NCBI GenBank assembly: GCA_024653345.1
Contig: JANLFV010000013.1
Location: 1 to 44,633, forward strand
Reading direction: 5' to 3'
DNA length: 44,633 nucleotides
Origin: Candidatus Acetothermia bacterium
GTDB taxonomy: Bacteria; Bipolaricaulota; Bipolaricaulia; RBG-16-55-9; JANLFV01
Part shown: piece after piece, positions 24,157-32,192 of the stretch
How the letters are laid out: each line of letters opens with the position of its first letter
Position numbering within the stretch: position 1 is the stretch's first letter
Notes under the pieces: generated by a model
Database searches by the model: none
What the model was told of the DNA's origin: nothing
The model's input: the letters and a program-made list of their open reading frames with translations, nothing else
Translations under genes and position numbers: made by a program

Positions 24157-24588
24157 TCACTCCCGCGGGAGTTCTGAGATCTCCCAGTAGTCGCGGACTG
24201 TGTTCACGACCTTGATGAACTCGCTCGAGCTCACTGGCTTATGGATATAGCCCGAGGCGCCGCTGTCGAAGGCCCTCACCATGTCCTCCTCGCTGCGGGA
24301 GACGGTGAGGACGATCACCGGGATTCGGCGCAGGCGCTCGTCCTGCTTGATCTTGGCCAAGACCTCGTGGCCGTTGACCTTGGGGAGCTTCAGGTCGAGG
24401 AAGATCAGGTCCGGCCTGGGGGCCTCGGCGTGGCTCCCCTGTCGATAGAGGAAATCGAGCGCCTCTTGACCGTCGCGGACGACGAAGAGCTCGCTCTTCA
24501 CGCTGCTCCGCTCCAGGGCTCGTTGGGTCAGCTTGATGTCGTCTAGCTCGTCCTCGACCAGGAGGATCTTCAGCTTCTTAGATCTCAT
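24157..24588 (-). CDS. Single-domain response regulator (Rcp1/CheY type)
   Basis: The 143-residue receiver domain has no output domain. The acidic pocket is E12-D13, the phospho-acceptor is D65 in FLDLKLPKVNG, the switch Thr lies in VIVLTVS, and the conserved Lys in HKP. The sequence resembles Rcp1-like partners of PAS or phytochrome kinases (LLVEDELDDIKLTQRAL). Its ATG overlaps the kinase stop by four bases (ATGA), so it is the cognate partner of the kinase upstream. The output is presumably protein-protein signalling. A palindrome ACTCCCGCGGGAGT spans its last codons and may form a terminator stem. Confidence 0.9.
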   Translation of the reverse strand: MRSKKLKILLVEDELDDIKLTQRALERSSVKSELFVVRDGQEALDFLYRQGSHAEAPRPDLIFLDLKLPKVNGHEVLAKIKQDERLRRIPVIVLTVSRSEEDMVRAFDSGASGYIHKPVSSSEFIKVVNTVRDYWEISELPRE

Positions 24589-26345
24589 CGCGGTTCACCT
24601 ACCTTCGCCCTCTTTGGAATAGTGAAGTAGAATGTCGAGCCTCTCTCGGGCTCCGACTCGACCCAGATCTTCCCGCCGTGGTTCTCCACGATCCTCTTGC
24701 AGATGGAGAGCCCGGCTCCGGTGCTCTCGTAATCGCCGTTCGGGTGGAGGACCTCGAACAGCTCGAAGATCTTGCTCCAATACTGCTTCTCGATCCCGAT
24801 CCCATTGTCCCGGACATGGAGCTTCCAGTAGCCATCTTCCTCCTCCCAGCCGATCTCGACCAACTTCCGGGGCTTGTTGTTATACTTTACCGCATTGGTG
24901 ATGAGGTTCGCTAGGAGCTGCTGCATCCTGGTCCTGTTGGCCAACACGGTGGGGAGGGCCTCTTTCACCTTCAGCTCGACCCCGCGGAGCATGTAGTCCA
25001 GCCCCTCGATCGTCTCCGTGACGACCTGCCCGAGCTGGACCTCCTCGAGCGGCTCCTCCTTGGCCCCGATGCTGGCCAGGGTGAGGAGGTCGTCGATCAG
25101 ATTGGACATGCGGAGCGCCTGGTTCTTGATCCGGGTGAGATAGTCCACCCCTTCGGCGTCGAGCTTCCCCTGGTAATCTTCCAACAAGATCTGGGCGAAG
25201 GACTCGATCCGGCGGACGGGCCCCTTCAGGTCGTGAGAGACGACATGATTGAATTCCTCAAGCCTCTTATTGCTCTCCTCGAGCCGGCGGGTCTTTTCTC
25301 GCAGGGAGGCCTCCAATCTCTTGATCTCCGTGAGGTCGATGAAGTGGTTGATCCAGCCACCTTGGTATTTCTCCGTCTCCACGGGGATGCTCACCAGTTC
25401 CAAGATCCTCTCCTCGCCTCGGCCGCGGAGGGTGAAGGTGAACCGTCCCTGGCTCCGGGGCGAGGTGACGCGGTCGAACGAGCCGGGCTCGATGAAGAAC
25501 GGCTGGCAAGGGGCCAGGGCCTTCCGTAGCTCCTTCCCCACTAGTTCGTCACGGTCGATGTAGAAGAATCGCCCGACGGTCTCGTTCGCCCAGAAGACTC
25601 GCCCGCTCTTGTCCAGGAGGATGATCCCCGAATTGAGGGTGTCGATGGCGTCTTCGATGAGGTAGCGATAGCGGGCCTCGGCCTCGTGGAGCCGCCGGCG
25701 GAGCTCCACCAACTCCCCCACCTCCTGCAGATCGAGGGCCACATGCTCGCGGTCCAGCCGGATCACCTTCAGTTCCAAGGGGAGCAGCTCTTTCTCTTGG
25801 GAGATGAGCCGGACGAGGGCCTCTCCCCCCTCGCCCCGGACTACGGCCCGCTCCATCTCTTCCCGAACCCGGGGCAGATCGTCGGGGTGGAAGATCTCGC
25901 TCAACTCCTCCACCTTCCCAGTGAGCTCCTTCGCGCGGGCATTCCGGCGGAGCAGCCGGCCGCCCAGCTCGGCGACGAGGATTAGATTGCTCGAGTGCTC
26001 GAAGACCTCTTCCAGCAAGGCATCCGCTCGCCTGGCCCGCTGCTGGCTCTGGGCGCGGCGGGCCAGGCCGAGGGCGGCGCTGATCGCGACGTAGAAGAGG
26101 GCGATCGGGAGGAGCCAGTCAAGGAAACTTATGCTGAGGAACGGGAGCCCGAGGAGGGCTGTGATGGTCCCGAGCGCGAGCCCTCCAGCGAAGCCAACCT
26201 CGAGGAGAAGGGAGGAGAGCGCGAGCGGGAGGCTGAGGAGGGCGAAGATCAGGCCGGGAGCGTGGGGCTTGAACAACAGTAGGAGGAGCAAAGCAAAAGA
26301 ATAAGACACCAGAATTGCCGCAGGTCGCCGCAGTCTCCTACCCAT
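24585..26345 (-). CDS. Membrane sensor histidine kinase with PAS domains
   Basis: The 586-residue product has about four N-terminal membrane helices (1-95), a PAS-like domain (about 110-225), a second PAS (about 235-345, IILLDKSGRVFWANETVGRFF), and a HisKA domain with phospho-acceptor H371 in VVSHDLKGPVRR. The ATPase has the N box (LITNAVKYN), G1 (DNGIGI) and G2 (GAGLSICKRIVENHGGK). It resembles phytochrome-like or bacteriophytochrome-linked kinases but has no GAF/PHY domain. It would autophosphorylate and pass phosphate to the receiver protein encoded next. The stimulus is unknown; the short membrane part has little periplasmic loop, so a membrane or cytosolic signal read by PAS is likely. 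Confidence 0.9.
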   Translation of the reverse strand: MGRRLRRPAAILVSYSFALLLLLLFKPHAPGLIFALLSLPLALSSLLLEVGFAGGLALGTITALLGLPFLSISFLDWLLPIALFYVAISAALGLARRAQSQQRARRADALLEEVFEHSSNLILVAELGGRLLRRNARAKELTGKVEELSEIFHPDDLPRVREEMERAVVRGEGGEALVRLISQEKELLPLELKVIRLDREHVALDLQEVGELVELRRRLHEAEARYRYLIEDAIDTLNSGIILLDKSGRVFWANETVGRFFYIDRDELVGKELRKALAPCQPFFIEPGSFDRVTSPRSQGRFTFTLRGRGEERILELVSIPVETEKYQGGWINHFIDLTEIKRLEASLREKTRRLEESNKRLEEFNHVVSHDLKGPVRRIESFAQILLEDYQGKLDAEGVDYLTRIKNQALRMSNLIDDLLTLASIGAKEEPLEEVQLGQVVTETIEGLDYMLRGVELKVKEALPTVLANRTRMQQLLANLITNAVKYNNKPRKLVEIGWEEEDGYWKLHVRDNGIGIEKQYWSKIFELFEVLHPNGDYESTGAGLSICKRIVENHGGKIWVESEPERGSTFYFTIPKRAKVGEPR

Positions 26346-26401
26346 CGCCCTAGCTTTCAGGCCTACCCTTTCAATCTAGCCCCTCTGATCATGAGGCTGA
26401 A

Positions 26402-26435
26402 GGACAGGTGTCCCGCTCCCAGGGAGCCTCTGTCC
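26402..26435 (-). terminator. Imperfect hairpin downstream of the Crp/Fnr gene
   Basis: GGACAG (26402-26407) pairs with CTGTCC (26430-26435), with an inner CTCCC-A-GGGAG. There is no clear T-run. Confidence 0.3.
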
Positions 26436-26439
26436 AGAG

Positions 26440-27114
26440 CTAGATGATCAGGTTGGCATCGAGGGGGATGGGGAAGGGCTCGGCCAGGGACTCCAGGCTC
26501 TTCTTATCCAGAATGGTCACCTTCCGCTCATCGACAGCGATGAAGCCCCGCTCTTCCAGCTCGCCCAGCGTCCTGATCGCCGTCTTGGAAGAGACCCCGG
26601 CGATCTCGGCCAGCTCGGTCCGTGAGAGCTCGACCCCGCTCTCGCCGACGGCCAGGATCAGCCTCGCCAAACGCTCCTTACTCCCGTTGTAGCTCCGCTC
26701 GGCCAGCTTGCACTGGAGGGCCTTGACCTCGGTGGAGAACCGCTCGAAGAGGCGGAAGATTACGGGCGTGTGCCGGGTGAGGAAGTCGAAGAAGTCGCCC
26801 CGCTCGATGAACCCGACTTCCGAATCCTCAAGGCTCTTGGCATAGGCGATATGGACGCTCTTGTCGAAGAGGGTTGTCTCTCCCACGATCTCTCCGGGGC
26901 CGAGGATCTTGAGGATCTGCTTCTTCCCCCCGAGAGTCCGCTTGACGAGCTTCACCCTTCCGGAGAAGATGAGGTAGAAGCCGAACGCGGGCGCTCCCTC
27001 CTGAAAGATGATCTCCTCGGCCCGATACTTGATCCGCTTGATCAGCCCTTCCAGTTCCTCCAGCTCGCGCGGGTTGAGGTCAGCGAAGATCCGAAAGTTC
27101 TTTAATGTGGACAT
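26440..27114 (-). CDS. Crp/Fnr family transcriptional regulator
   Basis: The 224-residue protein has a cyclic-nucleotide-binding-type jelly roll (residues 10-125, with GPGEIVGETTLFD), a long dimer helix, and a winged helix-turn-helix (LSRTELAEIAGVSSKTAIRTLGELEERGF, cited in part). The N-terminal Cys cluster of oxygen-sensing FNR is missing, and the cAMP contact Arg-Ser pair is not evident, so the effector is unknown. It is divergent from glnA. Its own promoter overlaps a dyad at 27125-27139, which suggests autoregulation, and it could also act on glnA 150 bases away. Confidence 0.9.
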   Translation of the reverse strand: MSTLKNFRIFADLNPRELEELEGLIKRIKYRAEEIIFQEGAPAFGFYLIFSGRVKLVKRTLGGKKQILKILGPGEIVGETTLFDKSVHIAYAKSLEDSEVGFIERGDFFDFLTRHTPVIFRLFERFSTEVKALQCKLAERSYNGSKERLARLILAVGESGVELSRTELAEIAGVSSKTAIRTLGELEERGFIAVDERKVTILDKKSLESLAEPFPIPLDANLII

Positions 27115-27124
27115 CTCCCACCCC

Positions 27125-27167
27125 CTACTTGAGAAGTAGTTTACATCTGGTTCCGCTGCTCTGTCAA
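27125..27167 (-). promoter_or_regulatory. Promoter and dyad upstream of the Crp/Fnr gene
   Basis: Minus strand TTGACA (27167-27162, exact), spacer 18, TAAACT (27143-27138). A perfect inverted repeat CTACTT-GAG-AAGTAG (27125-27139) lies across the predicted transcription start, where a bound regulator would block it. Confidence 0.6.
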
Positions 27168-27258
27168 GTCCGCCAAGGCACCGACTCCCCCACCGTCCGC
27201 CGTCTTAGTGTAGCAGACCATCGCCGGGCGTGACAAGACAGCCGTCACCTCAGCCGCC

Positions 27259-27287
27259 TTGCCCTCCTCAGGCCGTGGTGCTATAGT
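27259..27287 (+). promoter_or_regulatory. glnA promoter giving a near-leaderless mRNA
   Basis: TTGCCC (27259-27264), 17-base spacer, TATAGT (27282-27287) with TGC extension. The ATG at 27297 is only nine bases after the -10, and no ribosome site precedes it. Confidence 0.6.
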
Positions 27288-27296
27288 GGTCAGAAG

Positions 27297-28637
27297 ATGA
27301 GAAGGGGCGAAGATACAGAGGCATTGCTCGAGGCAGTCCGCGCCCAGAAGGTGGGGTTCATCCGGCTCCAGTTCACCGACATCCTGGGGATCCCCAAGAA
27401 TGTCGAGATCCCCAGCGCTAGGCTCGAGGAGGCCCTCGAGCGGGGGATCGCCTTCGACGGCTCCTCGATCGAGGGGTTCGTCCGGATCTCGGAGTCGGAC
27501 ATGTATCTCCGGCCCGACCCGACGAGCTTCGCCCTCTACCCCTGGAGCAAGGAGGGGAAGCGGACGGCCCGCCTGATCTGCGATGTCTACACCCCCGCGG
27601 GGGAGCCGTTCGCGGGCGATCCGCGCTACTGCCTGAAGCGAGCGGTCGGGGCCGCGGCGGAGGCGGGCTACCGGATGTGCGTCGGGCCGGAGCCGGAGTT
27701 CTTCCTCCTCCACTTGGACGAGCAGGGGCGGCCGACGCTGATGCCCCAGGACCAGGGGGACTACTTCGACCTCCTCCCGATCGACCGCGGCGAGGGGACG
27801 CGCGAGGAGATCGTCCATGCCCTCACGGCCATGGGCTTTGAGGTCGAGGCCGCTCATCATGAGGCCGCGCCGGCCCAGCACGAGATCGACTTCCGCTACA
27901 CCGATGTCCTCAAGACGGCCGACAACATCATCACCTTCAAGCAGGTGACGAAGACGATCGCCCTCTCCCAGGGGCTGTATGCCACTTTCATGCCCAAGCC
28001 GATCGTCGGGATCAACGGGAGCGGGATGCACAGCCACATCTCCCTCTTCCGCGGGGAGAAGAATGCCTTCTACGACCCCCATGACCGATATAACCTCTCC
28101 GAGGTGGCCTACCACTTCATGGGCGGGCTGATCGCCCACATCCGGGCGATCACGGCCCTGGCGAACCCCCTGATCAACTCTTACAAGCGGCTCGTCCCGG
28201 GCTTCGAGGCCCCGGTCAACATCTGCTGGGCCAGGATCAACCGCTCGGCCTTGATCAGGGTCCCGGCCTCCCAGACCCCGGAGGTCTCCACCCGGCTCGA
28301 GCTGCGGAGTCCAGACCCCTCGGCCAACCCTTATCTTGCCTACGCCGCGATTCTCGCCGCCGGGCTCGACGGGCTCAAGAGGAAGATCGAGCCCCCGCCG
28401 CCTGTGGAGGAGAATGTCTTCGAGCTGAGCCGGAAGGAGCGCCAGGAGCGGAAGATCGAGCCCCTCCCCAGGTCCCTGGAGGAGGCCCTCGCGGCCCTCA
28501 AGGAAGACGAGGTGGTCAAGCAGGCCCTCGGCCCGCACATCCTGGAGAAGTTCCTCGACGCCAAGGAGCGCGAGCTCGAGGACTACCATCGCGCGGTCAG
28601 CCAGTGGGAGATCGACCGCTATCTCCAACACTATTAG
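27297..28637 (+). CDS. glnA: Glutamine synthetase type I (GSI-alpha)
   Basis: The 446-residue product has GSI length and motifs: DGSSIEGFVRI, PEPEFFL, AAPAQHEIDFRY, GSGMHSHISLF, NPLINSYKRLVPGFEAP and RSPDPSANPYLAY. It condenses glutamate and ammonia with ATP. The adenylylation region found in GSI-beta is absent: the segment corresponding to NLY-x-LP reads NVFELS, with Phe in place of Tyr. Adenylylation control is therefore not expected; GSI-alpha enzymes are usually feedback-inhibited. Transcription appears to start within a few bases of the ATG. nadE follows after eight bases. Confidence 0.95.
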   Translation: MRRGEDTEALLEAVRAQKVGFIRLQFTDILGIPKNVEIPSARLEEALERGIAFDGSSIEGFVRISESDMYLRPDPTSFALYPWSKEGKRTARLICDVYTPAGEPFAGDPRYCLKRAVGAAAEAGYRMCVGPEPEFFLLHLDEQGRPTLMPQDQGDYFDLLPIDRGEGTREEIVHALTAMGFEVEAAHHEAAPAQHEIDFRYTDVLKTADNIITFKQVTKTIALSQGLYATFMPKPIVGINGSGMHSHISLFRGEKNAFYDPHDRYNLSEVAYHFMGGLIAHIRAITALANPLINSYKRLVPGFEAPVNICWARINRSALIRVPASQTPEVSTRLELRSPDPSANPYLAYAAILAAGLDGLKRKIEPPPPVEENVFELSRKERQERKIEPLPRSLEEALAALKEDEVVKQALGPHILEKFLDAKERELEDYHRAVSQWEIDRYLQHY

Positions 28638-28645
28638 GAGGCCGA

Positions 28646-30385
28646 ATGAAGCTCCGGATCGGGCTGGCCCAGCTCAACCCCACGGTCGGGGACCTCGAGG
28701 GGAATGCCGAGAAGATCCAGGACTACATCGGCCGGGCCGAGGCCGAAGGTGTCGAGCTCCTGGCCTTCCCTGAGCTGGCCCTCACCGGCTATCCTCCCGA
28801 GGACCTGCTCTTGAAGCCGAGCTTCATCTCCGCCAATCTCGAGGCCCTCGCGGAGCTGGCCCGCCAGGTCGGGAAGCTCACCGTGGTCCTCGGCTTCGTC
28901 GACCGGGACCAAGATATTTATAATGCCGCCGCGGTCATCTGCGAGGGGCGGGTCGTAGGGGTCCACCGGAAGGTCTTTCTCCCCAACTACTCCGTCTTCG
29001 ATGAGGACCGCTACTTCGCCCCTGGGCGGGAGGCTTGCGTCTTCCGGGCCGGCCCGCTCGCCTTCGGGGTGACCATCTGCGAGGACATCTGGTATCCCGA
29101 CGGCCCGGCCAGGCTCCAGACCCTCGTCGGGGGGGGCCAACTGGCCCTCAACATCGCCGCCTCTCCTTATTATTTGGGAAGAGGGGCCGAGCGGGAGCGG
29201 ATGCTCGCGGCCCGGGCCGCGGACCAGGTGGCGATCGTCGCCTTCTGCAACCTCGTCGGTGGGCAGGACGAGCTGGTCTTCGACGGCCGGAGCGTGATCT
29301 TCGACGAGCAGGGCCAGTTGCTCGCGCGGGGGAAGCAGTTCGAAGAGGACCTCTTGGTCGCGGACCTCGACCTCGAGAGGGTCTTCAACCGGCGGCTCCA
29401 CGACCCTCGCCGGAGGAAGGAGCGGCTCGACTATAGCCTCGAGAGGGTCGACCTCCGGGTGGTGGAGCTGGCCTTCCACCAGGAGGCGCGCCCTCGCCCG
29501 GAACGCCCCTTGGCCGGGCGGATCGAGCCGGAGCTGGCCCTCGAGGAGGAGGCCTACCGGGCCCTCGTGCTCGGGACAAGGGACTACGCGCGGAAGAACG
29601 GGTTCTCAAAGGCCGTCCTCGGCCTCTCCGGGGGGATCGATTCGGCCCTGGTGGCCGCGATTGCGGTCGACGCCCTCGGCAAGGAGAATGTAGTGGGAGT
29701 CTTCATGCCTTCGCGCTTCTCTTCCCAAGCCAGCCGGGAGGACGCCGAGGCGGTCGCAAGAAACTTGGGGATCGAGCTCCTCTCGATCGGGATCGACGAG
29801 ACCTATCGGGCCTATCTCGAGACCCTGGCCGGGCCGTTCGCCGGGACCGAGCCCGGGACGGCGGAGGAGAACATCCAGGCTCGGATCCGGGGGAACATCC
29901 TCATGGCCCTCTCCAACAAGTTCGGCTGGCTGGTCCTGAACACCGGGAACAAGAGCGAGCTCTCGCTGGGGTATACGACCCTCTACGGGGACATGGCCGG
30001 CGGGTTCGCGGTCCTCAAGGATGTCCCGAAGACGCTGGTCTACCGGCTCGCGCGCTACCGGAACTCTGTCGCGAAGGTGATCCCCGAGCGGGTCCTGGAG
30101 AAGCCCCCCTCGGCCGAGCTCCGCCCGGGCCAGCTCGACGAGGCCGATCTCCCGGCCCCGTATGCGGTCCTCGACCAGATCCTGAAGGCCTATGTCGAGG
30201 AGGACCGCGGGCTGAAGGAGATCGTCGAGCTGGGCTTCCCGGAGGGGACCGTCCGGAGGGTGATCGAGCTGGTGGACAAGAACGAATACAAGCGGCGGCA
30301 GAGCCCGCCGGGGATCAGGATCACCCCCCGGGCCTTCGGGCGGGACCGCCGGCTCCCGATCACCAACCGCTTCGCGCCGCGATGA
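28646..30385 (+). CDS. nadE: Glutamine-dependent NAD+ synthetase
   Basis: ATG 28646 has AGGAGG close upstream (an in-frame GTG or ATG at 28604 lies inside glnA), giving 579 residues. The N-terminal nitrilase-type amidase has catalytic E43 (FPELALTGY), K109 (HRKVFLPNYSVFDE) and C145 (TICEDIWYP). The C-terminal synthetase has the PP-loop LGLSGGIDSALVAA near 325-338 and NTGNKSELSLGYTTLYGD. It amidates deamido-NAD using ammonia channelled from glutamine. It directly follows glutamine synthetase, the source of that glutamine, and overlaps the next amidase gene by four bases. Confidence 0.95.
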   Translation: MKLRIGLAQLNPTVGDLEGNAEKIQDYIGRAEAEGVELLAFPELALTGYPPEDLLLKPSFISANLEALAELARQVGKLTVVLGFVDRDQDIYNAAAVICEGRVVGVHRKVFLPNYSVFDEDRYFAPGREACVFRAGPLAFGVTICEDIWYPDGPARLQTLVGGGQLALNIAASPYYLGRGAERERMLAARAADQVAIVAFCNLVGGQDELVFDGRSVIFDEQGQLLARGKQFEEDLLVADLDLERVFNRRLHDPRRRKERLDYSLERVDLRVVELAFHQEARPRPERPLAGRIEPELALEEEAYRALVLGTRDYARKNGFSKAVLGLSGGIDSALVAAIAVDALGKENVVGVFMPSRFSSQASREDAEAVARNLGIELLSIGIDETYRAYLETLAGPFAGTEPGTAEENIQARIRGNILMALSNKFGWLVLNTGNKSELSLGYTTLYGDMAGGFAVLKDVPKTLVYRLARYRNSVAKVIPERVLEKPPSAELRPGQLDEADLPAPYAVLDQILKAYVEEDRGLKEIVELGFPEGTVRRVIELVDKNEYKRRQSPPGIRITPRAFGRDRRLPITNRFAPR

Positions 30386-31146
30386 TCGAGGCCGCGCTCG
30401 TCCAGCTCGATACCACAAGAGAGCCCCGGCTGGAACGGGCACTGGAGGCGCTCGCCGAGTGCAAGGGGGCCGGGCTGGTCCTCCTCCCCGAGCTCTGGAA
30501 TGTCGATTACCTCGAGTTCGAGCGCTACCGGGAAGGGGGCGAGCCGCTCGAGGGGCCGACGCTCGCCGCGGTCGCGGCCAAGGCGAGAGAGCTTAAGGCC
30601 CACATCCTCGCGGGGAGCATCCTCGAGCAGGCCGGGGAGAGGCTCTACAACACGAGCGTGCTCTTCGGCCCACGCGGGGAGATCGTGGCCTCCTACCGGA
30701 AGATCCATCTCTTCGGCTATCGCTCGAAGGAGAAGGAATTGCTGGCTGCAGGCGAGGAACTCGTGGTCGCCCGGACCGAGCTCGGCCCACTCGGCCTCTC
30801 GCTCTGCTATGACTTGCGGTTCCCCGAGCTCTACCGCGCCCAGCTCGATTTGGGGGCTTTGGCCTTCCTCATCCCTGCCGCCTGGCCTGCGGCCCGGATC
30901 GAGCACTGGCGGCTCCTGGCCCGGGCGCGGGCCTTGGAGAACCAGTCCTTCCTTCTAGGCTGCAACGCCGCTGGGCCGAGATACGGCGGCCATAGCCTGG
31001 CGGTCTCGCCCCAGGGCGAGATCTTGGGGGAGGCCACCGAGGCTGAGGAGATCCTGTGGATTAGGCTCGACTTCGGGGAGGTCGAGCGCGTCCGGGCCGA
31101 GCTGCCCTTTTTGGAGGACCGCGTTAGGAGCCCTTGGCGAGCTTGA
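30382..31146 (+). CDS. Carbon-nitrogen hydrolase (nitrilase superfamily, omega-amidase-like)
   Basis: The 254-residue protein has the nitrilase triad E37 (LLPELW), K107 (YRKIHLF) and C142 ([13 protein letters not shown]). The FPELYR context is typical of the Nit2/omega-amidase and YafV-like branch, which deaminate alpha-ketoglutaramate or related amides. ATGA overlap with nadE means co-translation. The gene order glutamine synthetase, NAD synthetase, amidase suggests glutamine-derived amide recycling, which is inference. Its 3' end overlaps the convergent rplT by 23 bases, an unusually tight junction. Confidence 0.88.
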   Translation: MIEAALVQLDTTREPRLERALEALAECKGAGLVLLPELWNVDYLEFERYREGGEPLEGPTLAAVAAKARELKAHILAGSILEQAGERLYNTSVLFGPRGEIVASYRKIHLFGYRSKEKELLAAGEELVVARTELGPLGLSLCYDLRFPELYRAQLDLGALAFLIPAAWPAARIEHWRLLARARALENQSFLLGCNAAGPRYGGHSLAVSPQGEILGEATEAEEILWIRLDFGEVERVRAELPFLEDRVRSPWRA

Positions 31147-31471
31147 CCAGCTCGGCGAAGGCCGCCCCGTCCCGGACGGCCACCTCGGCCAGCATCTTCC
31201 GGTTCAGTTGGACCCCGGCCTCCCTCAGGCCGTGCATGAATTTGGAATAAGAGAGGCCGTGCTGCCTTGCCGCGGCGTTGATCCTGATCTGCCAGAGCCG
31301 GCGGAAGTCCCGCTTCTTGAGCCTCCGGCCGATGTAGGCGTTCTTCAGGGCCTTCATCACCGCCTGCTTCGCGATCTTGTGCGATGAATGGCGCATCCCG
31401 CGGAAGCCCTTCGCGAGCTTGAGGAACTTTCGCCGCCGCTGCAAGTGCCTGATAGCGCCCTTGATGCGCAT
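31124..31471 (-). CDS. rplT: 50S ribosomal protein L20
   Basis: The 115-residue product is a typical L20: basic N-terminus ([18 protein letters not shown]), then [25 protein letters not shown] and SYSKFMHGL (cited in part). It is an early 23S rRNA assembly protein. It is last in the infC-rpmI-rplT group. In several bacteria L20 represses this operon at the mRNA level; no such leader is obvious here. The stop lies inside the end of the convergent nitrilase gene. Confidence 0.96.
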   Translation of the reverse strand: MRIKGAIRHLQRRRKFLKLAKGFRGMRHSSHKIAKQAVMKALKNAYIGRRLKKRDFRRLWQIRINAAARQHGLSYSKFMHGLREAGVQLNRKMLAEVAVRDGAAFAELVKLAKGS

Positions 31472-31480
31472 CTCTCCTCC

Positions 31481-31672
31481 TTAAGCCGAGAGGAGCCGCT
31501 TGATCTTCTTCCGCTCCCCTCCGACAAGCTCCATGCCCTTGCGGGCCGCGCGCTTCTGGCTCGCCCGCTTCTTCAGCCGCTTATGCTGGTAGCCCACCCG
31601 CGAGGCGAAGACCCGGCCCGTGGCGGTCACCTTGACCCTCTTGGCTATCCCTCTATGGCTCTTCTCTTTCAT
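31481..31672 (-). CDS. rpmI: 50S ribosomal protein L35
   Basis: The 63-residue product matches L35: MKEKSHRGIAKRVKVTATG at the start, then HKRLKKRASQKR and KKIKRLLSA at the end. It starts 20 bases inside the end of infC, so it is translationally coupled. rplT follows nine bases later. Confidence 0.96.
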   Translation of the reverse strand: MKEKSHRGIAKRVKVTATGRVFASRVGYQHKRLKKRASQKRAARKGMELVGGERKKIKRLLSA

Positions 31673-32189
31673 CTCTTCTCTCCTTGCTGCCCAACGGCAC
31701 GAGGAGCATCTGGAGCGACCGCCCCTTCTCTGTCGGGGGCTGGTCGACCTTCGCCACCGTTGCCAAGGCGGCGGTCACCCGGCCGAGCAGCTCGTGCCCG
31801 CGGTCCATATGCACGATCTCCCGCCCGCGGAAGAAGACCGTGATCCGGACCTTGTAGCCGTCCTCGAGGAACTCCTTGATCCGGCGCAGCTTTGTCTCGA
31901 GGTCATGTTCATCGATCCTCGTGCTCAGCCGCATCTCCTTCAGTTGGCGGGGGCGCTGCTTCTTCTTCTCCCGCTTCTCCCGGGCATAGAGATACTTGCC
32001 GAAGTCGATGATCTTGCAGACTACCGGGTCAGCCTGAGGCGCTACCTCGACCAGGTCCAGCCCTTTCTCCCGCGCCCGCCGCAGGGCCTCCTCGATGGGG
32101 AGCACCCCCATCTGCTCCCCCCGGTCATCGATGAGCCGGACCTCCTTAACCCTGATCTCTTCGTTCTTTCGGACTCTGTGGCTTGCGAT
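31653..32189 (-). CDS. infC: Translation initiation factor IF-3, probable AUC start
   Basis: The C-terminal domain and linker (VAPQADPVVCKIIDFGKYLY, MRLSTRIDEHDLETKLRRI) are textbook IF-3. An ATG at 32111 would remove the conserved N-terminal block KNEEIRVKEVRLIDDRG, which is encoded in frame upstream. The frame upstream is closed by the obg TAA at 32193-32195. Between stop and conserved block there is no ATG, GTG or TTG. An ATC at 32189-32187 sits exactly six bases after GGAGG. Rare AUU/AUC starts in infC are a known autoregulatory device, because IF-3 rejects them. This gives 178 residues, the normal length. It is coupled to obg upstream and rpmI downstream. Confidence 0.92.
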   Translation of the reverse strand: MASHRVRKNEEIRVKEVRLIDDRGEQMGVLPIEEALRRAREKGLDLVEVAPQADPVVCKIIDFGKYLYAREKREKKKQRPRQLKEMRLSTRIDEHDLETKLRRIKEFLEDGYKVRITVFFRGREIVHMDRGHELLGRVTAALATVAKVDQPPTEKGRSLQMLLVPLGSKERRDEREEP

Positions 32190-32192
32190 CGC

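Noticed and set aside
24168-24181. Palindrome ACTCCCGCGGGAGT as an operator
   Set aside because: It lies in the last codons of the response regulator; a terminator stem or codon coincidence is more likely.
24081-24215. 44-codon plus-strand ORF and isolated AAAGGAGGTGA
   Set aside because: The ORF runs antisense into the response regulator, its composition is not protein-like, and the ribosome site lies inside it, not before it.
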